Assembly (NCBI RefSeq): GCF_003269065.1
Contig: NZ_QLTA01000038.1
Span: forward strand, 1-52,301
Source: Paracidovorax anthurii
Lineage (GTDB): Bacteria; Pseudomonadota; Gammaproteobacteria; Burkholderiales; Burkholderiaceae_C
Length of the DNA stretch: 52,301 nt
Direction of reading: 5' to 3'
The notes under the pieces: model-generated
The model's database searches: none
What the model saw: the letters and a program-made list of their open reading frames with translations, nothing else
What the model was told of the DNA's origin: nothing
Shown here: positions 8,494 through 18,010 of the stretch, piece after piece
How positions within the stretch are numbered: the stretch's first letter is position 1
Layout: each line of letters opens with the position of its first letter
Translations under genes and position numbers: made by a program

Positions 8494-9225
8494 ATGGGAT
8501 CGAATTGGGATTGGCAGGTCTTCCTGCAGGACCCGGGGGGCGAATATCCGACCTATCTCCAGTGGATGCTTTCCGCGTGGGGATGGACCGTGTCGGTGGC
8601 CCTGCTGGCGCTGGTGATCTCGCTCGTGGCGGGCTCGGTGATCGGCACGTTGCGCACGCTGCCCGACAACAAGGTGCTGGTGGGTTTTGGCAACGCGTGG
8701 GTGGAGCTGTTCCGCAACATCCCTCTGCTGGTGCAGATCTTCCTGTGGTACCACGTGGTGCCGGCGGTGTTTCCCGCCCTGAAGAGTGTGTCGGGCTTCA
8801 TCCTGGTGGTGCTGGCGCTGGGGTTCTTCACCTCCGCACGGATCGCCGAGCAGGTGCGCTCGGGCATCCAGGCCCTGCCGCGCGGGCAGCGCTATGCCGG
8901 CATGGCGCTGGGCTTCACCACGGTGCAGTACTACCGCTACGTGCTGCTGCCCATGGCATTCCGCATCATCATCCCGCCGCTCACGAGCGAGACGATGAAC
9001 ATCTTCAAGAACTCTTCCGTGGCCTTCGCGGTGTCGGTCACGGAGCTGACCATGTTCGCGATGCAGGCGCAGGAAGAAACCTCGCGCGGCATCGAGATCT
9101 ATCTGGCCGTCACGGGTCTCTACGTCATCTCCGCGTTCGCCATCAACCGGATCATGGCCTTCTTCGAGAAGCGGGCGCGCGTGCCGGGCTTCATCGTGGC
9201 GGGTGGTGCGGGCGGGGGGCACTGA
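8494..9225 (+). CDS. gltJ: Glutamate/aspartate ABC transporter permease GltJ
   Basis: The 243-residue inner-membrane protein has five or so membrane segments. It carries the HisMQ-family segment ELFRNIPLLVQIFLWY and the cytoplasmic EAA-type loop built around GIQALPRGQRYAGMALG, which contacts the ATPase. GAAGGA precedes the ATG. It pairs with GltK to form the channel. Confidence 0.93.
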   Translation: MGSNWDWQVFLQDPGGEYPTYLQWMLSAWGWTVSVALLALVISLVAGSVIGTLRTLPDNKVLVGFGNAWVELFRNIPLLVQIFLWYHVVPAVFPALKSVSGFILVVLALGFFTSARIAEQVRSGIQALPRGQRYAGMALGFTTVQYYRYVLLPMAFRIIIPPLTSETMNIFKNSSVAFAVSVTELTMFAMQAQEETSRGIEIYLAVTGLYVISAFAINRIMAFFEKRARVPGFIVAGGAGGGH

Positions 9226-9226
9226 G

Positions 9227-9895
9227 ATGATGACGCTCGACTTTTCCTTCTACAGCTGGGACATCATCAGCAAGTTCGTGCTGAAGGGTTTCTACTTCAG
9301 CATCGTGCTCACCATCGTGGCGACCATCGGCGGCATCCTGTTCGGGACCGTGCTGGCGCTCATGCGCCTGTCGGGCAAGAGCTGGCTCATCGTGCCCGCC
9401 ACGATCTACGTCAACGGCATGCGCAGCATTCCGCTGGTGATGGTGATCCTGTGGTTCTTCCTGCTGGTGCCGTTCATCGTGGGCAAGCCCATCGGGGCGG
9501 AGATGTCGGCGGTGATCACGTTCATCGCCTTCGAGGCCGCGTACTTCAGCGAGATCATGCGCGCCGGCATCCAGTCGATCCCGCGCGGGCAGGTCTTCGC
9601 GGGGCAGGCGATGGGCATGACCTACGGGCAGAACATGAAGCTCGTGATCCTGCCGCAGGCGTTCCGCAACATGCTGCCGGTGCTGCTCACGCAGACCATC
9701 ATCCTGTTCCAGGACACCTCGCTCGTGTATGCGATCGGCGCCTACGACATGCTCAAGGGCTTCGAGACCGCGGGCAAGAACTACGGCCGGCCCATCGAAG
9801 CGTACCTGCTGGCGGCGGTCGTGTATTTCGTGATGTGCTTCGCGCTGTCGTGGTTCGTGAAGCGCCTGCACCGGAAAATCGCCATCATCCGCTGA
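9227..9895 (+). CDS. gltK: Glutamate/aspartate ABC transporter permease GltK
   Basis: The 222-residue HisMQ-family permease has the EAA loop IQSIPRGQVFAGQAMGMTYG and NGMRSIPLVMVILWF. ATG 9227 follows the gltJ stop by one base, suggesting coupled translation; a second ATG at 9230 is also possible. The start at 9203 would add eight residues read from the end of gltJ and is rejected. Confidence 0.93.
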   Translation: MMTLDFSFYSWDIISKFVLKGFYFSIVLTIVATIGGILFGTVLALMRLSGKSWLIVPATIYVNGMRSIPLVMVILWFFLLVPFIVGKPIGAEMSAVITFIAFEAAYFSEIMRAGIQSIPRGQVFAGQAMGMTYGQNMKLVILPQAFRNMLPVLLTQTIILFQDTSLVYAIGAYDMLKGFETAGKNYGRPIEAYLLAAVVYFVMCFALSWFVKRLHRKIAIIR

Positions 9896-9918
9896 TGTGG
9901 CATTGAGGAATGAATCAA

Positions 9919-10656
<738 letters not shown>

Positions 10657-10737
10657 TGGGCGGCCCCCAGGCCGTGCAGGCCCCCTTGCCGGGAGCATCG
10701 CGCGCCGCAAGGGCCCCGATCGAAGGACCCTGTGTCT

Positions 10738-10765
10738 GAAAGCGCCCTCCGGGCGCTTTCTTTTT
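10738..10765 (+). terminator. Intrinsic terminator of the glt operon
   Basis: GAAAGCGCCC (10738-10747) and GGGCGCTTTC (10751-10760) form a perfect 10-bp stem with a 3-base loop, followed by TTTTT. It lies 82 bases after gltL. Confidence 0.92.
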
Positions 10766-10857
10766 GGGGCGGGCATGCCGCTTGTGTGGACCGGGGAGAC
10801 GCCGGATCATGGCGGCGGACGCGGTGGGGAATGTGCCCCCCCGTCCTTCCTTTCAGC

Positions 10858-11286
10858 ATGCCGATGAAAAAACCTGATGGCCGCGCACCCCGGAGCCCGC
10901 CGCCAGCGGAGGCGCCGGGGGTGCCCGAAGAGCGGGTGGTGTTCTGGCACCGGGACGCGCCCGCGCAGCCGGCCCTGGGCTCCCCGTGCAATGGCTGCGG
11001 CCTCTGCTGCCTGGCCGAGCCCTGCCCCCTGGGAATGATCGTGTCCCGCCGCCGCAGCGGGGCATGCGTGGCATTGCGATGGAGCCCCGCGCCACAGCCG
11101 CAAGAGGGGGGTCGCTATGTCTGCGGGATGGTGGAGGACCCGGCCGGCGTCACCGGCTGGCGCAGTGCGTGGGCGCTGCGCTGGCTGCGGGCTCTCTCGC
11201 TGCGGTGGATCGCGGCCGGGCAGGGCTGCGACGCGCCCCCCTTGCTGGCCATGCCGCCTCCCGGACAGAACCCGCCCGCCGATTGA
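10858..11286 (+). CDS. YkgJ-like cysteine-cluster protein
   Basis: The 142-residue protein has an N-terminal metal-ligand motif: C44, C47, C50, C51 and C56, in CNGCGLCC followed by LAEPC. Further Cys lie at the segments GACVALRW, YVCGM and GCDAPP. Proteins with this pattern are grouped as YkgJ/Fe-S or zinc cluster proteins and their function is not well known. The Pro/Ala-rich ends suggest flexible tails. It is isolated between the glt terminator and the effector-like gene. No ribosome site is clear, and ATG 10864 is an alternative start. Confidence 0.7.
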   Translation: MPMKKPDGRAPRSPPPAEAPGVPEERVVFWHRDAPAQPALGSPCNGCGLCCLAEPCPLGMIVSRRRSGACVALRWSPAPQPQEGGRYVCGMVEDPAGVTGWRSAWALRWLRALSLRWIAAGQGCDAPPLLAMPPPGQNPPAD

Positions 11287-11393
11287 TCCGGGAGCCCGGC
11301 GCGCGAGGGTGCGCGGCATCTTTGTTCATGGGTTTTCGTTCGATGCAAGGTTGATTTCCAGATATGCGTAGCTGAAAAGCGCAATAGCTGAGC

Positions 11394-11455
11394 TTCGGAT
11401 GGGCGGTGGTTGCTTCGCACACCTTGGGCGGGCAGGGACCCTGGATTCAGACGAT
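11394..11455 (+). promoter_or_regulatory. PIP/hrpII box with -10-like hexamer
   Basis: TTCGG (11394-11398) and TTCGC (11414-11418) are separated by exactly 15 bases, matching the plant-inducible-promoter pattern TTCGB-N15-TTCGB bound by HrpX/HrpB regulators. GACGAT at 11450-11455 begins 31 bases after the box, the usual distance, and differs from YANNRT only at its first base. The ATG of the large gene is 33 bases further on. Confidence 0.75.
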
Positions 11456-11488
11456 GAAGGCATCAGTCACATCCCGGAGGGAACACCC

Positions 11489-14400
11489 ATGCCGATTCGT
11501 TTGCCGCGCCTTTTCACCCAATGCATTCCTGTCGGTCACCGTGGCCGGCCCCCCGCGCAGGCGTCTGCGCCACCGCCACCGCCGCCATCCGCCCCCCGGG
11601 AGCAGGGGCCGCTGGCCGCCAGGGGCGGACAGAGCAGCACCCATGCGCAACGCCGGCCGCGCAATGGCCAGGCCCTGGCCACCGCTGCCAGAACCGGGGG
11701 CACGGAGCCGGAAGCCGGTGCTGCGGGGAAGGCCGCCCCGGCGCCCGTCCGCAAGAAAACCATGCTCGTGGAACTGCTGGGGCGTACGGTCGAGGAAATG
11801 CACGCACCGTACCGGGAGGAGCCTGCATCCGCCTCCGGGGCCCACGCTGCGCCGGTGCCGGAGACCCCGGACCCGGCATCGCCCCAGGGCACCGCGGAAG
11901 CCCCGCTGGTGCCGGAGGGCACGCCCGACACGCTTCCTCCTGAGCCCATGGGCCTGCAGGAGCCCCCGGAGTTGCCGGAGGAGCCCGTGAGCCCGCAAGC
12001 GGTGGCCCCCGGCACGGCAGACAGCCCGCTGACGGTGGATGACGCCGCAATGCCTGTCCCCCCGTCCGCGCAGGCCGAGGAGACACCCTGGACGCAGGCC
12101 AGGATCGCGATGTCCCTGGGGGACGGCGCGGCGGTCCGGGCGCCGAGGCACGCCGCCCGGGAAAATACCTTGCCCACGATTCCGGAATTGCCGCAGGAGG
12201 ATGGGACGGCCTCTTCGGAAATCCAGCCCGCCGATGCATCCCCCGCCCGCGCCGCGCCGGCCGCCAAGGCGGCCCCCGTGGTGCCGGCGGCGGGGCCTGG
12301 CGACGGTGCGGCCGTGGCACGGGGCAAGCCCGCGAAGGTCGCCGCGCCGAACCGTCCCTGGCATGGCGGCGTGACGGCCCGGCCGTGGTCGGTGTCCGCG
12401 GGGCTGGGGCCGACGAGCATCGCCCGCGTGGGCGACGGGCCGCTGCGCCACGGTGCGCCGACGCTGCCCACGGCCCGGCGCGAGGAATCGCTGTCGCTGC
12501 CCGAGTTCAGCCGCAAGGCGATGCGCACGGTGAGCGGCGTGGTCGAGCGCATGGGCCGCCCGGAATTCCCGATCGAGGAGCGGCCCGGCCAGGGCCGCCT
12601 GGGGCGCAAGATGGCGAAGCTGGTGCCTTTCCTGCACCCCAAGCCCCTGGCCGGGCTCAAGACGATCGAATCGGCCGCTCCGGGGAGGGCCGCCGCCGGG
12701 CGCAAGGCCCGGGTGGCCGTGGACCCCGGGGGGAGCGAGACCCGGGTCGGGCTGCCGCTCATCGAGGCGGCCGGCCGGTTGCTGAAGACCGAGACCGATG
12801 CCGACGCGCAGGACTTCGCCCTCAAGGAGATCGAACGCCACGCTGCGGATTTGTCCGGGCGGGTGGCGCAGGTGGGGCGGGAGTTCGGCGAAGACGCGCA
12901 GGACGCCGTGGCGCTGCAGCAGGCGCTGCGGGGCCAGCAGAGGGCCTTGCTGCTGGCGCGCGGGCGGCTGCCGGAGGAAGAGCGCCCCGCGATGCTGCAG
13001 CAGGGCAAGCGGCTCGTCGATGCGATTGCGCATCTCGACGCCGCGGCGAAGGCGCAGCGGGCCGTCGGGGAGGCTCTGACCGAAGCCCACCGGATCGTGG
13101 CCGTGGCGCAGGAGGCCCGGGAGTCGGCGCGCGGGCAATGGGAGCAGTCCGAGCGCGCAGCCCTCGATGGCATCTACCGGCAGCCGCCGGGCTTCGAGGA
13201 CACGCCCGCCAGCCAGGCGCTGGGCGAGCGCCTGCGCGGCGCCATCGCGGCGCTGCCGGAGCGCGGCAAGGACGCGCTGCCGGCCAGCATCGCCGCGGAG
13301 CAGTGGTCGCGGGCGCTTTCGATGGCGACGCAGGGCGATCCCGGGCGCGCGGCCGTGGTGCTCGACCGGCTGCAGGAGCGGCCGCTGCTGGATTGGGTGG
13401 AGCTGGAGGCGGGCCGGCCGGAGGCCGAGGCCGGCGGGGTAGCGCAGGCCGATGTCCGCGCGCTCTTTCGCCTCGTCGGGGAGGAGCCCCGGGGGCCGGA
13501 GCTGCTGCACCTGCTTGCCAGCAACCGCGCCGACCCTCTCGACAGTGCCACGGCGCAGGCCATGCGCACCTACTGGCGGGCGGACATCGCGCGGCAGGCG
13601 GAGACGCAGGAGCCGGTGCGCCAATGGCTGGACGGGGCGCATCGCATCGCGGCCCACGCCGCGCACGGACGCCCGCTGGACGGCTTCCCCGACGTGGAAG
13701 TGGCGGCCTACAACGCCGTGCGCAATGGCTACACCTCCAACGCGCCGGGCACGCCGTACGCAAAGCACAACGAGCGGATGCTGAAGCTCACGCACGAGTG
13801 GATCGACCGCATCGACCGCACCCAGCGCACCCTGGCGGAGACGCTGCTGCCCTCCAGGGGCAAGACGCCTTTCAGTCCCGAGAACATCGCGCTGGCCACG
13901 TCGCAGGCGGAAGCCTTCGGCATCCCCACGCTGCGCACGCAGGCCGACATGCTCGTGAAGCTGTCGGCCGGGCGGCTGCAGGAGATCGCCGAGGCCGGGC
14001 TGATGCAGGCGCTCGTGGACGGGGGGGCCGAGGAGCAGGCCCGGGCCCGGCTCTTCGACGTCTCGCTGCAGGAGCTGGCGCGGCATATCGCCGAGCGCGA
14101 CAAGGGCAACGTGAGCTCCGCGCGGCTGGACCGCAAGGACTTCGACGCGATCCGCGCCGCCGTCGCCCAGGTGCTCGACGAAGAGCCCGCAGCGGCGGCG
14201 CGCGGGAAGGGGTGGAGCTCGAAGCTGCGCAAGACCCTGCACAAGCCCTCGGAATCCCGGCACCAGCAGTTGCCCGAGCTGTTCGAGGAGATGGCGAAGA
14301 AGGGCGCCACGCCCGCCGAGGCCCTGCGCGCCGGGGTGCAGCTGCTGCTGTCGCCCTCGGGGCCGGAGATGCCCGAGGCGCTGTCGCAGGAGTTGCTCGA

Positions 14401-15931
14401 TGCGCTGGGGCTGGAGGCGATGGAGTCCAAGATCGCGGCGTCCCGCAACCGGGTGCTGGAGCAGCCCGAGGACCTGGCCGATTTCCTGCAGCCCATGATC
14501 GAGGGGTTCCAGCTGCGCCAGCGCATCCGGCTGGCCGGTGGCGGCGTCGAGGGGCTGGGGCTGCCGCTGCTGCCGTACTCGACGCCCCTGCGCAAGCTGT
14601 TCCTGGACGTGCAGGCCAACCTGTCGCGCAGGGACGAGGCCTATGTGCAGCTGTTCATGCCGCTCATCGGCATGGAGCTGTCGTTCGGCTCCGCGGAGAC
14701 CCGCGCGGCCGACGCGCGGCTGAACATCGGGCCCCGGTGGCAGGTGAAGAACTGGTTCTCGGTGGTGCTCGGCAGCCGGGTGCGTGCCTCCGGGCAGAAG
14801 CAGGCCAGCGAGGCCACGCTGATGCGCTTCCTGCGCAAGCGCCACGAGGAGGACGTGATGAAGGCGCAGATGGCCGAGGCCGTGAACAGCATCGCCCGCT
14901 TGGACCGGATCGCGCCGAACAAGGGGCCGGCCTATTCCGGGCCGATGGAGGCGGTGCTGGCCCGGTGCCCGGCGGTGTCGATTTCCGAGCTGGCGGCGGG
15001 CAGCCGCGCCCTCTCCGCCGACGCGCGCGTGGCCGGGATCGCCACCCTGGGCAAGGACCTGGGGGGCGATGGCGGCATCACCCTCGGGGGCGGGGGCAAC
15101 CTGGGGTTCACGGCGACGGCGGAGCGCACCCGCAACTGGACCGACGAGCGCTTCGGCCACACCACCGTGGCGGGCGACAAGGGCAGCACGGCGCGCCAGA
15201 CGGTGGTGGCCAACGCCACCGTCTCGGCACGGGTGCCGGCGTTCCGCGCGAGCCAGCCGCTGGCCGTGGAGCGCACCGTGGACGCCGAGGGCAACGAGGC
15301 GGTGCGCGCCCGGGGCGGGAGCGTGGGGGGCGCCTCGAACTCCGGGTTCATCGATGCCAGCCGCGAGCTGTACTGGCAGATGCAGCGCCACGGCCTGTCG
15401 CCCTTCACCATCAATGGCAAGCAGGACGCCGACATCGACCGCCACTACGCCTCGCCCACGGAGATGCTGGCCGAGGTGCAGCTCAACCGGGAGCGCTGGC
15501 TCGCGCGCTGCGTGGAGACCCTGGAGCCCGACGAGCAGGGCGTCAAGGACACCCCGGCCAACCGGGCGCATGCCGCCGCCATCATGGAGGATTTCGAGGA
15601 GGAGCTGAAATACCTCGGCGAGCACAGCCCCATCAGCCAGTACAACATCAACGACTCCATGCGCGGGCAGGCCGCGGCGTGGATCGACGGGCTGGCGCTG
15701 GGCCGGTCGCTGGCGCGCCGCCGGGAGGACGGCGCCGCGTACGCCGACGAGGCCACGCGGCAGATCGACGCGGTGCTGCAGGGCCCCGCGACGTTCCGGC
15801 AGCTCACCCACATCGTGCGCGAGCGCAGCCGGCAGACCGCCGACCGCTTCGGGCTGAACTACGGCATCCGCCGCCAGGGGGTGAATGCCGTGGACGTGCA
15901 GCGCACGGCGACGCAGTACCCGCGCGCCTGA
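11489..15931 (+). CDS. Very large candidate type III effector, family unknown
   Basis: The 1480-residue protein begins at an ATG six bases after GGAGGGAA. Its first 37 residues contain no acidic residue and have many Pro, Arg and Ala, as is common in type III secretion signals; there is no hydrophobic signal peptide or membrane segment. Residues 1 to about 325 are low-complexity Pro/Ala/Glu. A short helix near 89-105 (KKTMLVELLGRTVEEM) stands out in it. Residues about 400-1060 look helical. Residues about 1060-1270 look strand-rich, with Gly-rich ITLGGGGNLGFTATAE. A helical tail ends the protein. The upstream PIP box suggests HrpX-type control. I do not recognise the family. Large size plus a beta-rich C-terminal part recalls AvrE-type effectors, but no diagnostic motif was seen. 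Confidence 0.7.
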   Translation: MPIRLPRLFTQCIPVGHRGRPPAQASAPPPPPPSAPREQGPLAARGGQSSTHAQRRPRNGQALATAARTGGTEPEAGAAGKAAPAPVRKKTMLVELLGRTVEEMHAPYREEPASASGAHAAPVPETPDPASPQGTAEAPLVPEGTPDTLPPEPMGLQEPPELPEEPVSPQAVAPGTADSPLTVDDAAMPVPPSAQAEETPWTQARIAMSLGDGAAVRAPRHAARENTLPTIPELPQEDGTASSEIQPADASPARAAPAAKAAPVVPAAGPGDGAAVARGKPAKVAAPNRPWHGGVTARPWSVSAGLGPTSIARVGDGPLRHGAPTLPTARREESLSLPEFSRKAMRTVSGVVERMGRPEFPIEERPGQGRLGRKMAKLVPFLHPKPLAGLKTIESAAPGRAAAGRKARVAVDPGGSETRVGLPLIEAAGRLLKTETDADAQDFALKEIERHAADLSGRVAQVGREFGEDAQDAVALQQALRGQQRALLLARGRLPEEERPAMLQQGKRLVDAIAHLDAAAKAQRAVGEALTEAHRIVAVAQEARESARGQWEQSERAALDGIYRQPPGFEDTPASQALGERLRGAIAALPERGKDALPASIAAEQWSRALSMATQGDPGRAAVVLDRLQERPLLDWVELEAGRPEAEAGGVAQADVRALFRLVGEEPRGPELLHLLASNRADPLDSATAQAMRTYWRADIARQAETQEPVRQWLDGAHRIAAHAAHGRPLDGFPDVEVAAYNAVRNGYTSNAPGTPYAKHNERMLKLTHEWIDRIDRTQRTLAETLLPSRGKTPFSPENIALATSQAEAFGIPTLRTQADMLVKLSAGRLQEIAEAGLMQALVDGGAEEQARARLFDVSLQELARHIAERDKGNVSSARLDRKDFDAIRAAVAQVLDEEPAAAARGKGWSSKLRKTLHKPSESRHQQLPELFEEMAKKGATPAEALRAGVQLLLSPSGPEMPEALSQELLDALGLEAMESKIAASRNRVLEQPEDLADFLQPMIEGFQLRQRIRLAGGGVEGLGLPLLPYSTPLRKLFLDVQANLSRRDEAYVQLFMPLIGMELSFGSAETRAADARLNIGPRWQVKNWFSVVLGSRVRASGQKQASEATLMRFLRKRHEEDVMKAQMAEAVNSIARLDRIAPNKGPAYSGPMEAVLARCPAVSISELAAGSRALSADARVAGIATLGKDLGGDGGITLGGGGNLGFTATAERTRNWTDERFGHTTVAGDKGSTARQTVVANATVSARVPAFRASQPLAVERTVDAEGNEAVRARGGSVGGASNSGFIDASRELYWQMQRHGLSPFTINGKQDADIDRHYASPTEMLAEVQLNRERWLARCVETLEPDEQGVKDTPANRAHAAAIMEDFEEELKYLGEHSPISQYNINDSMRGQAAAWIDGLALGRSLARRREDGAAYADEATRQIDAVLQGPATFRQLTHIVRERSRQTADRFGLNYGIRRQGVNAVDVQRTATQYPRA

Positions 15932-16078
15932 GATCGTGAACACGTTCCGGGCCCGCGGCGGCGCCCTCCGTGGCGCCGCCGTGGCGGGCGGTCAGGGTTT
16001 GCGGTCTTGGCAGGCGCGCGAGGCTGCGGTGCAATGCCGGCCGAGAGGTTCTTTCACTTTCCGGCAGGAGTTCCGTAC

Positions 16079-17041
16079 ATGCATCGACGCCGTTGGATCC
16101 AATGGGGGGCGGCCGCCGCCCTGTCACCCGCCCTCGCGGCCCGCGCCGAGGCCTTTCCCGCGCGGCCCGTGAAGCTGGTCATCGCGTTTCCCGCCGGCGG
16201 CCCCACGGACATCACCATGCGGGTGCTGGCCGACAACGCCGCCAGGGCGCTGGGCCAGCCCGTCATCGTGGACAACAAGCCCGGGGCGGGCGGCACGCTG
16301 CCCGCGCAGCTGCTGCAGTCCTCCCCGGCGGACGGGTACACGGTGGCCCAGATCCCGCTGGGCGTGTTCCGCCTGCCCTACACGACCAGGATCGCCTGGG
16401 ACCCGGTCAAGGACATCAGCTACGTGATCAACGTGACGGGCTATGCCTTCGGCGTGGTCGTGCCGGCCGATTCGCCGTTCAGGACCTGGGCGGATTTCGT
16501 GGCCTACGCCAAAGCGAACCCGGGCAAGCTCAGCTACGGCTCCACGGGCGCGCTGACGAGCCCGCACCTGACCATGGAGCGCATCGCCCAGCAGCTCGGG
16601 TTGCGGCTGCTGCACGTGCCCTACAAGGGCAGCGCGGACCTGATGCAGGCCATGCTCGGCGGGCAGCTCATGGCGGCGGCCGATTCGACCGGGTTCGCCC
16701 CGCAGGTCGAGGCGGGCAAGCTGCGCGTGCTCAACACCTGGGGCGCCGAGCGCCTGGCCCGTTTCCCCGAGGCGCCGACGCTGCGCGAGCTGGGCATCGA
16801 CATCGTGCAGAACTCCCCCTTCGGCATCGGCGCGCCCAAGGGCACGCCGCCCGAGGTGGTGCGGCGCCTGCACGATGCGTTCCGGCAGGCGATGGAGCAG
16901 GAGAGCTACCGCAGCGCCCTCGCGCGCTACGACATGGTGCCGATCTACATGGACACCGCCGCCTACCGCCAGTTCGCCCAGGACACCTACGCGCGCGAGA
17001 AGGCGGTGATCGAGAAGCTGGGGCTCTCCCGGCCGGAGTAG
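16079..17041 (+). CDS. TctC/Bug-family tripartite tricarboxylate transporter binding protein
   Basis: The 320-residue protein has the Bug signature: FPARPVKLVIAFPAGGPTD, then VDNKPGAGGTL, the segment LSYGSTGALTSPHL and a C-terminal LGL. The signal sequence starts with Arg residues (HRRRWIQWG) and could use the Tat route. AGGAG lies nine bases before the ATG. Such proteins bind small carboxylates; most Comamonadaceae carry dozens without partner permeases, and none is present here. An earlier start at 16007 lacks a ribosome site. Confidence 0.88.
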   Translation: MHRRRWIQWGAAAALSPALAARAEAFPARPVKLVIAFPAGGPTDITMRVLADNAARALGQPVIVDNKPGAGGTLPAQLLQSSPADGYTVAQIPLGVFRLPYTTRIAWDPVKDISYVINVTGYAFGVVVPADSPFRTWADFVAYAKANPGKLSYGSTGALTSPHLTMERIAQQLGLRLLHVPYKGSADLMQAMLGGQLMAAADSTGFAPQVEAGKLRVLNTWGAERLARFPEAPTLRELGIDIVQNSPFGIGAPKGTPPEVVRRLHDAFRQAMEQESYRSALARYDMVPIYMDTAAYRQFAQDTYAREKAVIEKLGLSRPE

Positions 17042-17060
17042 CGGCGCTTTCGGGGAAATG

Positions 17061-17080
17061 GTTTGCTATTGTTTGTGTAG
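17061..17080 (+). repeat. Dispersed GTTTGCTATTG element
   Basis: GTTTGCTATTGTTTGTGTAG recurs at 45557-45576 with one mismatch. Here GTTTGCTA (17061-17068) and TAGCAAAC (17078-17085) also form an inverted repeat between two convergent genes. Confidence 0.55.
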
Positions 17081-17084
17081 CAAA

Positions 17085-17981
17085 CTATGCAGTATTTACG
17101 GCGACATGGGGCCTGAAAGACCCCAAAATAGCCGCCGCCACCTCCGCGAAGCCCGCTCCGCGCTCGCCCCGCGTGACGTGGCGCGGGCGGTGCGCGAGCC
17201 GGGGCACGAACCGCGCGATGTTGGCCACGCCCACGCTGTGCGGGAAGGCCTCGAACATGCGCTGGTCGTTGGTGGAGTCGCCCACGTAGACCCAGCGGCC
17301 GATCTCCGCGTCCAGGTCCCGGCCCAGCAGGGTGCGCGCGATCCAGCGCGCGCCTTCGAGCTTGTCGTGGTCGCCGTACCAGCCGTTGACGTGGATGCTG
17401 CTCACGGTGGCGTGCAGGCCCGCCGCCTGCATGGTGGCCACGACCCGGTCGATCGCGTCCTGCGGCAGGTGGGTGAACTCGCTGTGGTCGATGGCGATGT
17501 CGCACTCGCGCCCGGGCGAGTCGGTGGCCCGGCGCGCGCCCGGGATCTCGCGCTCGATGCGGGCCAGCACCTCCTGCATGCGCGCGTACTGCGCCGTGCG
17601 GGTGGCTGCGTCCTGCCGGTAGAGCTTGTGGAGCGCCACGCGGCCGCCGCCGGGGGCCGGGGCCTCCACGCGGACCGCGGGGCCGGCGCCCGCGGGCGGC
17701 GCCTGCAGGGTCAGCGCCACCGCACCGTTCTCCGCGACGATGGCGTCCACCAGCCAGGCGGCCGCGAAGGGCTCGCTCCAGCCCACGGGGCGGCCGGTGA
17801 CCGGGATCACGTGCAGCCCGGCGCGGCGCAGCGCGGCGATGGCGTCCAGCGCGTCGGCGGTCGCGCGGCCTTCGGTGGTCAGCGTGTCGTCGATGTCGGT
17901 GAACACGCCGAGCAGGCCCGCGGGCGGCTGCCAGCGGTCCAGCGGCAGCATCTCGGGGCGGGGGGCTGGGGAGGAGGGCAT
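17085..17981 (-). CDS. HAD-superfamily phosphatase (type IIB-like)
   Basis: The 298-residue protein has the HAD nucleophile motif as TDIDDTLT (D29 and D31), then VTGRPVGW (motif II area) and a late GDSTNDQRMF (motif IV). The cap insertion and layout resemble sugar-phosphate phosphatases such as mannosyl-3-phosphoglycerate or sucrose-phosphate phosphatase; the substrate is not known. It is the last gene of the minus-strand glycosyl-transfer cluster. GTG 18014, overlapping the upstream stop, is an alternative start. Confidence 0.75.
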   Translation of the reverse strand: MPSSPAPRPEMLPLDRWQPPAGLLGVFTDIDDTLTTEGRATADALDAIAALRRAGLHVIPVTGRPVGWSEPFAAAWLVDAIVAENGAVALTLQAPPAGAGPAVRVEAPAPGGGRVALHKLYRQDAATRTAQYARMQEVLARIEREIPGARRATDSPGRECDIAIDHSEFTHLPQDAIDRVVATMQAAGLHATVSSIHVNGWYGDHDKLEGARWIARTLLGRDLDAEIGRWVYVGDSTNDQRMFEAFPHSVGVANIARFVPRLAHRPRHVTRGERGAGFAEVAAAILGSFRPHVAVNTA

Positions 17982-18010
17982 CGGGGGGCGGTCGGCAGGT
18001 GGCGGGGCGT

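Noticed and set aside
11336-11360. A second PIP-like box, TTCGT-N15-TTTCC
   Set aside because: The right half does not match TTCGB; the box at 11394-11418 fits far better.
12385-15939. A 1184-codon plus-strand frame within the effector gene
   Set aside because: It is extremely Gly/Ala/Arg-rich, the usual shadow-frame composition, and overlaps fully with the better-supported frame.
11447-15943. A 1498-codon open frame on the minus strand opposite the large effector-like gene
   Set aside because: It mirrors the codon pattern of the plus-strand gene in GC-rich DNA, has no ribosome site and no recognisable domain, while the plus strand has promoter, ribosome site and plausible protein composition.
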